Source of the DNA: Bdellovibrionales bacterium
GTDB lineage: Bacteria; Bdellovibrionota; UBA2361; JAGRAS01
Length of the DNA: 7,765 nucleotides
Assembly (NCBI GenBank): GCA_020434465.1
Contig: JAGRAS010000066.1
Location: 1-7,765 of the forward strand
Direction of reading: 5' to 3'
The notes under the pieces were generated by a model. The model was not told where the DNA came from. It saw only the letters and a program-made list of their open reading frames with translations, and did no database searches. Below are positions 1-5,610 of the stretch, piece by piece. A program made the translations under genes and the position numbers. Positions within the stretch are counted from its first letter, which is position 1; every line of letters starts with the position of its first letter.

Positions 1-172
1 GTATTTGGCCAAAGCTGGAAATGATCTCGGTTTAGAGCGAGTGGAAGAGTTATGTGATAAAAATGGTTTTAATACATGTTTAGTAGCATCTTTTTTATGT
101 AGAGGATTTAGTAATTTGTATCCTGGTTTAGAAGATAAAATGAAAAGAATCTTTCAAGAGTTAAAAAAATAG
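1..172 (+). CDS. 3' end of an unrecognised gene (5' truncated by window)
   Basis: The frame whose codons start at base 2 is open from the window edge to a TAG at 170-172 and encodes 56 C-terminal residues. They are largely helical in character: an early GLERVEELCDKNG segment, two cysteines around a short hydrophobic stretch (TCLVASFLC), and a lysine-rich end (KMKRIFQELKK). I do not recognise a family and no catalytic motif is visible. The start lies outside the window, so true length and function cannot be judged. Codon use matches the neighbouring AT-rich genes. The frame is convincing mainly because it stays open to the edge and its composition is protein-like. It could also be the tail of a pseudogene. 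Confidence 0.55.
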   Translation, partial: YLAKAGNDLGLERVEELCDKNGFNTCLVASFLCRGFSNLYPGLEDKMKRIFQELKK

Positions 173-270
173 TTTTTCAGATTTCTAATTTGTTGTTTGA
201 GAGTATTTCTTATCATTTTTTCAAACATAACTTGTTAAACATACTTAAGTTCTTCGATTAAAATTACCGC

Positions 271-299
271 TTGTGGGATTTTTAGATTAAATCAATAAT
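271..299 (+). promoter_or_regulatory. Possible sigma70-type promoter for the beta-barrel gene
   Basis: TTGTGG (271-276) and AATAAT (294-299) are separated by 17 bp. The -10 matches TATAAT at five of six bases, but the -35 matches TTGACA at only three. Transcription would start near 306, leaving a leader of about 29 nt before the ATG at 335. The -10 lies inside the dyad at 283-302. In DNA this AT-rich such matches arise by chance, so this is tentative. Confidence 0.3.
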
Positions 300-302
300 C
301 TA
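283..302. promoter_or_regulatory. Dyad overlapping the putative -10: possible operator
   Basis: TAGATTA (283-289) and TAATCTA (296-302) form a perfect 7-bp inverted repeat around a 6-base spacer. It covers the putative -10 of the beta-barrel gene, which suits a repressor-binding site. It could also be a chance palindrome in AT-rich sequence. No regulator gene in the window points to a partner. Confidence 0.25.
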
Positions 303-334
303 GTATCTATTTAAGGTTTTAATCATAGGTTTTT

Positions 335-895
335 ATGCGTATCAGAAAATTTCTTTTCATATTAATTCTAGTTTTATTGCCTATTTCATCGTTTGCAAAT
401 GACCCGGATCTTGCAGTGTATTGGAGTCACTGGGGGATTGGTGACGGTAAAGATGCAGAAGGTTTTGGAGCTAGGCTTGGCATACCTGCCTTTAGCGATG
501 ATACTCAGATTGAACTTAGGGCAGCTACTAGTCTCGATGGAAGGAGCAATAAAACAGAGCCAGATATTGATGTCATACCACTAGAGTTTGGTCTTGCCTA
601 CAAGCCTAGTTTTGAAAAGTTCAGCCCTTTTTTCAGTGCTGGTGCAGGATTTTACAAGTTAGATACCATCGATACTGTTAAAATTGAAGATGAATGGGGA
701 TGGTACACAGCCGCAGGTTTTGAAATTGAATTACCGTGGAGTTGCTCTGTCTACGCAGAGCTTTATTATCGTGCTGTTGATGCATCAATTAAAGGTGACT
801 TAGAACCATTTGATCAGTATGAAGCTGGAGTTACTACAGGAGATTATGATCTTAGTGGTATTGGAGCTAATATTGGTCTTAATTTTACTTGGTAG
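335..895 (+). CDS. Small outer-membrane beta-barrel protein, signal peptide-bearing
   Basis: The 186-residue product begins with a clear Sec signal peptide: basic n-region (RIRK, 2-5), hydrophobic core to about residue 17, and a likely cut after SSFA at residue 21. The mature part of about 165 residues is rich in short aromatic and glycine-rich strands with acidic loops, as in OmpA/OmpW-like eight-stranded barrels. The last strand (176-186) alternates hydrophobic I, A, I, L, F, W with small or polar residues and ends in Trp, the beta-signal read by the BAM complex. It should therefore sit in the outer membrane. The ATG at 335 is the first start giving a complete signal peptide; only a weak AGG (326-328) precedes it. 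The barrel class is inferred from composition and strand pattern, and the precise family is not recognised. Role unknown: structural, porin-like or adhesive functions are all possible. The next gene also encodes an exported protein, but 176 bp away. Confidence 0.8.
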   Translation: MRIRKFLFILILVLLPISSFANDPDLAVYWSHWGIGDGKDAEGFGARLGIPAFSDDTQIELRAATSLDGRSNKTEPDIDVIPLEFGLAYKPSFEKFSPFFSAGAGFYKLDTIDTVKIEDEWGWYTAAGFEIELPWSCSVYAELYYRAVDASIKGDLEPFDQYEAGVTTGDYDLSGIGANIGLNFTW

Positions 896-944
896 TTAAA
901 GACTCAGCTTTAAATAATTGATTAAATAGAAATCTCGCTAATTT

Positions 945-973
945 TCTTTAAGTCCGTAAATCATGACTTAAGA
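945..973 (+). terminator. Weak stem-loop after the beta-barrel gene
   Basis: TTAAGTC (948-954) pairs perfectly with GACTTAA (965-971) around a 10-nt loop, and a few outer bases pair if one T is bulged. T-rich sequence follows (TTTTATCTTATTTTC from 981) but no immediate T run, so it is at best a poor intrinsic terminator. A smaller 6-bp stem (896-901 with 908-913) lies directly after the stop codon. The rest of 896-1071 shows only AT-rich sequence and the ribosome binding site of the next gene. Confidence 0.2.
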
Positions 974-1060
974 ATTGGAATTTTATCTTATTTTCTCTCT
1001 CTTGAATTTATTTTCTTAGGACTCTCAAGTTTTTATGTTACGGCTTGTTAAAATCAAAAT

Positions 1061-1066
1061 GGAGAG
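1061..1066 (+). promoter_or_regulatory. Ribosome binding site fixing the start at 1072
   Basis: GGAGAG lies 5 nt before the ATG at 1072 and is the best Shine-Dalgarno match upstream of any gene in the window. It decides between this ATG and an in-frame TTG at 1045, whose upstream sequence has no purine-rich element. Confidence 0.7.
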
Positions 1067-1071
1067 TTTCT

Positions 1072-3015
1072 ATGTCGCATTCAAAGCTGATCAAATGCCT
1101 AGTAGTTTTCTTATTAATTTTGACTTCAAATTTAGTTTTAGCTGAAGAAGATCCTCGATATGAAGATGAGGTAAATATACCTACCACTGTAGAATCTTAT
1201 GATGCAGGTGAATGTACATGTACTTTAGAAATAATACCTAGCTACGGTAAAGAGTTAACAAAACAAACTTCAGATAAATGCTCAGGTGCATTAGAGTGGA
1301 AAGATAATTGGTCTTCAGGAACACCTGGGGCTATCAGAGTGAGTGTTGGAAAAAAAGTTGCTAATGAAGGGACATCTAATAGTGATAAGCAAGAACGGTT
1401 TAATTTAATGTTAGCAACTAGAAGAGATCCTAATTCAAGTTGTGCTTATAACTCTGACATTGTTGTTTACTCGAAAAAGGAGTACCGCTGGAACTGTAAA
1501 CCAAAAGTTGAAGAAGAGGGGGCCGTTTGCATTACTACAGCTGATGGAAGTTTTGAAGGGAATGGAAAGCAGGCAGCAACTGCGCAAGTTAAAAGCGGTT
1601 TGATTAAAGAGTTTTTAAATGCTCGGAATCTTGGTGGTGGAAACGTTTTGTATTCCAACTGGTTTTCATCTGAGGATGTTCAAGGAAATGATATCACTGG
1701 TGATGCAATGACTCTTGTTAAGGCAAAAGGTGAGTTGACATTTAGCGGTGCACCTTGTGATACAGATTTTCTAGTAACGCAAATTGCTGAAGACGTTAAT
1801 AAAAAGAACACCACATCGGGACGAGTCGATAGTTTAAAAGATGCTTTAAAAAACTTTGTTCCAGAGGGTCCTTTTAAAACAAATATGGAACAGTTATCTG
1901 ACTTATATGAAAGCCACGGGGAGGCATTTAAAGAGTTTTTTGGAGGTCTTGATTCTGGTGCTAAGTCTTCATTTAAAGATGCGCTAAATAAAGCTAAGAA
2001 AAAGCTGCAAGCTACCAAGTTTTACCCAAAAGCAAAGCAAGCACTTGGCGCAATAGCAGATAATATGGGGCCAGTTGACTTAATAGTGGCATGGTTTTCA
2101 TTTGCGCTTGAAGAATATAAAGAGAGAATGAAGGATACGTATAATTCAGTAGTCACTCAGGGATTAGATGTAGAAAATCATAATGACTATATGTCACATC
2201 AAACAACCTCTGCAGGCACTGGAGGGTGGGGAGAAGGAACAGATGATTATGAGGTATCTGGAAAATGTGAACCAAGAAAGATAACTTGTTCAAGCACTGC
2301 ATTTTATTTAAAACTAGAAAATCAATCTATACTTTCATTGAATGCTACAAGAGCTGTTCCAGGAGATTTAAGTTTGCAAATTTCTGGTGGAACGTTAACA
2401 CATAAACTTGCACCTCCAAATTGTAGTGTTCAGGTAACAGTTCCAGAAACTAGAACTCCAGACGATCCATTTCCAGAAATTGAGCGTGAAGGCGGTTCAA
2501 CAATAATTTACAAAGATACAGGACTATTAGAAGAAGTCATGGAGGATGAGTATATTGACACTTTTGGATCTGGGCAGACATTTGAAATGAAAATCAGAAG
2601 TTATGATCCAGATTATGATCCAGAAGAAGTTTTACCAGTGACAATTATGGAGCATTGGGGCTTTCAACCTGATGATACTGAACCAAGTGTCGAGTCTATT
2701 GAGGTTGAACCTGAAACTCAACAAAGCTTGGATGAGCAGTGGAGTGCTCCTACTCAATGGTTGTCGGAAAATAGTTTTGTTACTCAATCTAGAAGCGAAA
2801 CTTATTCAACATGCTTGCCAATTGAAGTTCAAGCTTATGATGCTTTGGCATTGTTAGAAGAGACTTGCGATCTTGCAGGGGAGCCTGTTGATATTGAAAT
2901 TGATGAAAACTTTGTTGTTAATCAAGCTACCTTACCTGTAGGTGTATGCAGCCAAAGTTCAGAAATGACGGATTTTGAAGATGCTGTTTCTGCTGCTGCA
3001 AACTGTACGGAATAG
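1072..3015 (+). CDS. Large secreted cysteine-rich protein of unknown function
   Basis: The 647-residue product starts with a Sec signal peptide: positive n-region, hydrophobic core about 9-20, likely cleavage after LVLA at 24. The ATG at 1072 is chosen over an in-frame TTG at 1045 because GGAGAG precedes it and the shorter start gives a normal n-region. The mature chain has 14 cysteines (48, 50, 70, 124, 142, 153, 229, 399, 406, 451, 581, 599, 626, 645), an even number clustered at both ends, which suggests disulfides in an oxidising compartment. In order: a CTC-containing beta-rich part (48-230), a cysteine-free Lys-rich helical part (about 250-365), a Gly/Thr linker (378-390), a beta-rich part (397-455), and an acidic, Asp/Glu/Pro-rich part (455-555, including YDPDYDPEE). 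No second membrane segment or lipobox is visible, so a periplasmic or secreted protein is likely. I recognise no family. A surface, adhesin-like or structural role is only a guess. Confidence 0.85.
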   Translation: MSHSKLIKCLVVFLLILTSNLVLAEEDPRYEDEVNIPTTVESYDAGECTCTLEIIPSYGKELTKQTSDKCSGALEWKDNWSSGTPGAIRVSVGKKVANEGTSNSDKQERFNLMLATRRDPNSSCAYNSDIVVYSKKEYRWNCKPKVEEEGAVCITTADGSFEGNGKQAATAQVKSGLIKEFLNARNLGGGNVLYSNWFSSEDVQGNDITGDAMTLVKAKGELTFSGAPCDTDFLVTQIAEDVNKKNTTSGRVDSLKDALKNFVPEGPFKTNMEQLSDLYESHGEAFKEFFGGLDSGAKSSFKDALNKAKKKLQATKFYPKAKQALGAIADNMGPVDLIVAWFSFALEEYKERMKDTYNSVVTQGLDVENHNDYMSHQTTSAGTGGWGEGTDDYEVSGKCEPRKITCSSTAFYLKLENQSILSLNATRAVPGDLSLQISGGTLTHKLAPPNCSVQVTVPETRTPDDPFPEIEREGGSTIIYKDTGLLEEVMEDEYIDTFGSGQTFEMKIRSYDPDYDPEEVLPVTIMEHWGFQPDDTEPSVESIEVEPETQQSLDEQWSAPTQWLSENSFVTQSRSETYSTCLPIEVQAYDALALLEETCDLAGEPVDIEIDENFVVNQATLPVGVCSQSSEMTDFEDAVSAAANCTE

Positions 3016-3097
3016 TATCATAAATGCCAGCTGTGCTATGCTTGGATTTATCCAAGTCAACAGCTGGCATTATTCAAGTTTTTTATATTTATGATAC
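3015..3097. repeat. Nested inverted repeat of 83 bp between convergent genes
   Basis: The outer arms GTATCATAAAT (3015-3025) and ATTTATGATAC (3087-3097) are perfect 11-bp inverted repeats. Inside lies a perfect 12-bp stem (3023-3034 with 3060-3071), capped by a third perfect hairpin, CTTGGA-TTTA-TCCAAG (3041-3056). The outer and middle arms share three bases, so not all pairs can form together. The unit begins on the last base of the upstream stop codon. Size and terminal inverted repeats resemble a MITE-like or REP-like palindromic element, but no target duplication is apparent and there is only one copy here. It may equally be just a bidirectional terminator. Confidence 0.6.
3023..3090 (+). 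terminator. Probable intrinsic terminator of the cysteine-rich protein gene
   Basis: A 12-bp stem with a GC-rich core (AATGCCAGCTGT, 3023-3034, with its exact complement 3060-3071), extended by an inner 6-bp hairpin, is followed by a T6 run (3079-3084) and TATTT. The T run starts 7 nt after the stem, farther than usual, which lowers confidence. On the - strand the same stem lies about 65 nt past the stop of the 455-residue gene, so it may serve both directions, although no good T run follows on that side. Confidence 0.55.
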
Positions 3098-3135
3098 AAA
3101 GCGATTTTAGTGTTGCGTATAAAAGTTTTATAAAT

Positions 3136-4503
3136 TTACTCACTTATTACAGAAATATTTTTAAGCAACTTTGAAAAAAGGTCAGCTCTGCCCATTTCTA
3201 AGGCGTGTTGTATTGTATTATAAAATACTTCCATTTTTTCTTGATGAGTTAAATCTTGATTAAGCATTTTAAGACGCGTAGTTAAGATTTGCCAAAGTGC
3301 AGTCACTACATTATTATCAATTCTTAAATACGAATCTGATAAGAAAAAGTTTTTAACTAGATTTATTTCCCTATCATTTAGAGTGCCTTGCTTTAATTCT
3401 CCCCACAATAAAAGGCTTGTCATAAAGTCATTTAGTTGATGAGGTCTAATCAGTCCGTGCTCTGCAGTTGCTTTAATATAAGCAGGGTGTACTGGTAAAG
3501 TAGGACTTTGATATTTCAAATCTAAAAAACAAATCAATAATTTAATCCCTAGTGAATGACTTGTATTAAATGCTTCGGCAAGAGCCTCTACTACTTCTAT
3601 TGGGTGTAAACTGCATAGCTGAGAAAAAAGAATTAGTTCATTTTCATCTGGTATATGTGAGGTCAGATTTGCAATTGCTGCTACCATCCTTATATTTTTA
3701 TCTAGATCAAGTTCTAGCTTCCCGTATCTAATACTTTGCAAATTTGTTAGAACACAACAGGATACATAAAAATGTTCAGAACTTAAAGTGATATTTTGAA
3801 GCTCTTTAAAAAGAGGAGTGATTATGTCTGCTGTAATTTTAGTTATGTTATCTAGTGCAGTATCTTTATCTTGAGTAAGAAAAAAAAAAAAAATTGTTTC
3901 AAAGAAATTTAAAGCTTCTTTTAGTGCCGATCCATCAAATACATTTGAAAGTTCTAACATTATCTGGATTAGAGAATTTGCGCTATCTTTTGAGTCAAGT
4001 TCAAATATATTTAGTCTATTAAGTGATGAAATTGCATGTCCTAAAACTTCAGGTGTGTAAATGCCAGCTTTTTTAGAAAGCTCTGCAAAAAAACTAAGTG
4101 AATCTAGAGGGAGTTTTAATTGGTCACTTTCTAATCTAGTTTTAATCATCAAAAGCGAATCATTGGAATATTCTTTTGAGTTCTTTATTATTTCAGCTAA
4201 TGATTCAAAATCATTTTTAGTTAAGATTCCTTCATTTTGCTTTCTTAAAAGTATTAGAACTTCAATTGCTTCACTAAGGTTTCTTTTAACTAACTTTGAA
4301 AAGTGATGAAATACATCTAAAGTATTTTTGGTCTCTATGACTGTTAGGAGTTTAAAGTCATCTAATACTTCTTGAACCTCATGGGTTTTTATTTTTGGAG
4401 AGAAGTGGCTAATAATGTCTTTTTCTAGATTTTCACCTGGAGGTCTACAGCCGAGTTTGACTCGACTACTACTGCCAGTTATCTGAAAAATTATTTCTTT
4501 CAT
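3136..4503 (-). CDS. 455-residue helical protein of unknown function with internal poly-F (A14/T14) tract
   Basis: The protein has no signal peptide or obvious transmembrane segment. It starts with a short beta-like segment and a Gly/Ser/Arg/Pro-rich patch (residues 10-23), after which nearly the whole chain (about 40-450) looks like successive amphipathic helices of 15-25 residues rich in Leu, Ile, Asn, Lys and Glu. This resembles alpha-solenoid (HEAT/ARM/TPR-like) architecture, but I see no regular consensus repeat and recognise no family. A cytoplasmic scaffold or a host-directed effector would both fit, but this is speculation. Residues I204-F208 are encoded by a run of 14 T on the coding strand (A at 3880-3893), discussed separately. 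The frame is open on both sides of it with unchanged character, so 14 bases is the coding length. The ATG at 4503 has no clear Shine-Dalgarno; a good promoter match lies 49 bp upstream. The Nudix gene lies 110 bp upstream on the same strand. Confidence 0.8.
   Translation of the reverse strand: MKEIIFQITGSSSRVKLGCRPPGENLEKDIISHFSPKIKTHEVQEVLDDFKLLTVIETKNTLDVFHHFSKLVKRNLSEAIEVLILLRKQNEGILTKNDFESLAEIIKNSKEYSNDSLLMIKTRLESDQLKLPLDSLSFFAELSKKAGIYTPEVLGHAISSLNRLNIFELDSKDSANSLIQIMLELSNVFDGSALKEALNFFETIFFFFLTQDKDTALDNITKITADIITPLFKELQNITLSSEHFYVSCCVLTNLQSIRYGKLELDLDKNIRMVAAIANLTSHIPDENELILFSQLCSLHPIEVVEALAEAFNTSHSLGIKLLICFLDLKYQSPTLPVHPAYIKATAEHGLIRPHQLNDFMTSLLLWGELKQGTLNDREINLVKNFFLSDSYLRIDNNVVTALWQILTTRLKMLNQDLTHQEKMEVFYNTIQHALEMGRADLFSKLLKNISVISE
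3880..3893. repeat. 14-base A/T homopolymer inside a coding region
   Basis: A run of 14 A on the + strand (14 T on the coding strand) encodes the end of I204 and F205-F208 of the 455-residue protein. Losing one base leads to TAG after 8 further codons (product of 216 aa); gaining one leads to TAA after 4 (212 aa). Tracts this long are prone to replication slippage, RNA polymerase slippage and sequencing error. The count of 14 is therefore itself uncertain. Confidence 0.9.
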
Positions 4504-4513
4504 TGAGATAAAT

Positions 4514-4526
4514 CACTTTGAAAGTG
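4514..4526. promoter_or_regulatory. Palindrome in the leader of the 455-residue gene
   Basis: CACTTT (4514-4519) and AAAGTG (4521-4526) are perfect inverted arms around a single G, ending 10 bp before the ATG and lying downstream of the predicted -10. A one-base centre is poor for an RNA hairpin but suits a dimeric DNA-binding protein blocking transcription or a roadblock site. It may be chance. Confidence 0.25.
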
Positions 4527-4551
4527 CTAAAAGAAAGTTTTTTAAAGCTAA

Positions 4552-4579
4552 ATAATACCTGAATTAGGTGCTTAATCAA
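4552..4579 (-). promoter_or_regulatory. Sigma70-type promoter for the 455-residue gene
   Basis: Read on the - strand, TTGATT (4574-4579) is followed after 16 bp by TATTAT (4552-4557). The -35 keeps TTGA and the -10 matches five of six bases. Transcription would start near 4545 and give a leader of about 40 nt that contains the palindrome 4514-4526. This suggests the gene can be transcribed apart from the Nudix gene upstream. Confidence 0.5.
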
Positions 4580-4613
4580 ATTTATCTTGCTATAGATATC
4601 AAAAACTTGAACG

Positions 4614-5039
4614 CTAATTCTTTAAAGTATTGAAGGGGTTAAATCCAGATTTTAGTAGATTAAGGATTGGAAGAAAAAGTGGTTTTGGTAAATCATTCCA
4701 TTCATACCATGCCCAGATTTTGCACTTATCAGGCTCCATTACTTTTGGTTCTCCAGTTTTGGAAATGGCCAAAACAAAAAGAGTTGTGTAGTGCTTATCG
4801 TTTTCTAAAAAGTGATCATCGGTATATGGACCTTTTGAGAGAATATCTATTTCTAGCCCGGTCTCTTCCTTAGCTTCTCTAAAAGCACAATCTTCAACAG
4901 TTTCAAATTTATTCAAATGGCCGCCTGGGAATTGCCATGTGTTTTCTCCATGGGCGCCAGCTCTCATCCCAAGCAAGACTTTATTGTCTCTGATTATGAT
5001 TACACCTACGCCAATTTGTGGGAGATTATTTAATATCAT
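4614..5039 (-). CDS. Nudix hydrolase, NUDT15/MTH2-like
   Basis: Nudix enzymes cleave nucleoside diphosphates linked to another moiety, using Mg2+ or Mn2+, in the cytoplasm. The 141-residue protein carries a complete Nudix box at 40-62: G40, E46, R54-E55, E58-E59 and G61 fit GX5EX7REUXEEXGU, with Ala56 at the first U position. Before it comes the usual strand (GVGVIIIRDNKVLLG, 10-24) and WQFPGGH (35-41). The C-terminal half (HYTTLFVLAIS, MEPDKC at 101-106, WAW at 109-111, then a LP and an NPF near the end) recalls the layout of human NUDT15 (MTH2), a nucleoside triphosphate diphosphatase, more than MutT or ADP-ribose pyrophosphatases. Length is normal for a single-domain Nudix protein. The ATG at 5039 is the first possible start: an in-frame TAA lies immediately before it. 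No good Shine-Dalgarno is seen. Family is certain; substrate (dNTP sanitation, nucleotide sugar or other) is not. Confidence 0.95.
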   Translation of the reverse strand: MILNNLPQIGVGVIIIRDNKVLLGMRAGAHGENTWQFPGGHLNKFETVEDCAFREAKEETGLEIDILSKGPYTDDHFLENDKHYTTLFVLAISKTGEPKVMEPDKCKIWAWYEWNDLPKPLFLPILNLLKSGFNPFNTLKN

Positions 5040-5052
5040 TTAGGTAACAAAT

Positions 5053-5082
5053 AGCATATGGCTGTTGTTTTTTCTATGTAAA
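5053..5082 (-). promoter_or_regulatory. Possible promoter for the Nudix gene
   Basis: On the - strand TTTACA (5077-5082, five of six to consensus) precedes TATGCT (5053-5058, four of six) by 18 bp. The start of transcription would be close to 5046, leaving a leader of only about 7-10 nt. That fits the missing Shine-Dalgarno and suggests nearly leaderless translation, if the promoter is real. Confidence 0.3.
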
Positions 5083-5099
5083 AGAGGAGTAGCTGTTTT

Positions 5100-5128
5100 T
5101 TGAGTAGTAAATACATTTATGTGATAAT
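5100..5128 (+). promoter_or_regulatory. Extended -10 promoter for the 148-aa/metalloprotease unit
   Basis: TTGAGT (5100-5105) and GATAAT (5123-5128) are 17 bp apart, and the -10 is preceded by TG one base upstream (5120-5121), an extended -10 element. Transcription would start near 5135, giving a leader of about 16 nt before the ATG at 5151. It is the best promoter match on the + strand of the window and stands back to back with the weaker Nudix promoter. Confidence 0.5.
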
Positions 5129-5150
5129 TTACAAGATTTTAGAGTTTTAA

Positions 5151-5597
5151 ATGATTTTTTGTAATTTTTTTTCAGCTAAAATAAAGGGTTTAACTATTTC
5201 GTCTGCGTTAATTAAGCAAATGCAGGAATTTAGTAATCAGCTAAATCTATGGAGCAGGGTTGATGTATTTGTTGAGGGAAAACAATTTTCTAATTTTGAG
5301 CAAAGAAATGATTATCAAGAGTATGCAGATATTTTATGTTATGGGGTTCAAGCTCTAAAATTTAAGAAAGAAGGATTTTGTTTAACGGAAGATGCTCGTG
5401 CTGAATTAAAAATAGCTTTTTCTATATTTAGTCATATGCGCAAAATCAAAAAAGATATCTTGTTCGATGAGAAATTAAAAAGAGGAGAGCTTTTCACTGC
5501 GAAAGATATCTGCCAAATTAAAATCTTAGATTTAGAAAATGTTTTTTCTAAAAACAGCATTATAAAAATTGAGTTTAGACCTTCTGTTTTGATTTAA
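5151..5597 (+). CDS. 148-residue protein of unknown function, first gene of metalloprotease unit
   Basis: I do not recognise the family. The N-terminus (MIFCNFFSAKIKG) is short and aromatic with a T8 run in the DNA (5165-5172); it is not a convincing signal peptide or membrane helix. The rest looks like a soluble mixed alpha/beta domain: a helix near 20-34 (LIKQMQEFSNQLN), a strand WSRVDVFVEG (34-43), helical parts around 53-72 and 80-105, and a C-terminal strand pair ending IIKIEFRPSVLI. Cysteines at 4, 63, 76 and 119 have no metal-site spacing. The ATG at 5151 is supported by AGAG (5141-5144) and the promoter just upstream; an internal Met at residue 24 has no better ribosome site. The metalloprotease starts 13 bp after the stop, so the two are almost certainly cotranscribed. 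This hints at a regulator, inhibitor or substrate, by context only. Confidence 0.75.
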   Translation: MIFCNFFSAKIKGLTISSALIKQMQEFSNQLNLWSRVDVFVEGKQFSNFEQRNDYQEYADILCYGVQALKFKKEGFCLTEDARAELKIAFSIFSHMRKIKKDILFDEKLKRGELFTAKDICQIKILDLENVFSKNSIIKIEFRPSVLI

Positions 5598-5610
5598 AAG
5601 AATTTAATTT

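Noticed and set aside
194..227. Inverted repeat TGTTTGA / TCAAACA after the first partial gene as a terminator
   Set aside because: Only 7 bp, mostly AT, with a 20-nt loop and no following T run.
231..240. CTTGTTAAAC, resembling an integron attC core (GTTRRRY), with CTTGTTAAA again at 1044-1052
   Set aside because: No matching inverse core or paired L boxes lie upstream, genes are on both strands, and no integrase is present; chance in AT-rich DNA.
1045..1071. In-frame TTG start at 1045 adding nine residues to the cysteine-rich protein
   Set aside because: No purine-rich site precedes it, whereas the ATG at 1072 has GGAGAG five bases upstream and gives a standard signal peptide.
1035..1145. 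36-codon ORF starting at ATG 1035 and overlapping the start of the cysteine-rich gene in another frame (possible leader peptide)
   Set aside because: No ribosome site precedes it, and its tail is only a frame-shifted reading of the signal peptide region.
1467..2018. Open frames on the - strand opposite the cysteine-rich protein gene
   Set aside because: They are antisense shadows: the + strand frame has a signal peptide, ribosome site and terminator, while these have no start signals or recognisable protein character.
3118..3132. TATAAAA-G-TTTTATA palindrome just past the end of the 455-residue gene
   Set aside because: Pure A/T arms with a one-base centre are expected by chance in this composition, and no promoter or terminator function fits the position.
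5084..5089. Strong Shine-Dalgarno-like GAGGAG in the divergent intergenic region
   Set aside because: No ATG, GTG or TTG with an open frame follows at a usable distance; similar GAGGAG strings occur inside coding regions nearby.
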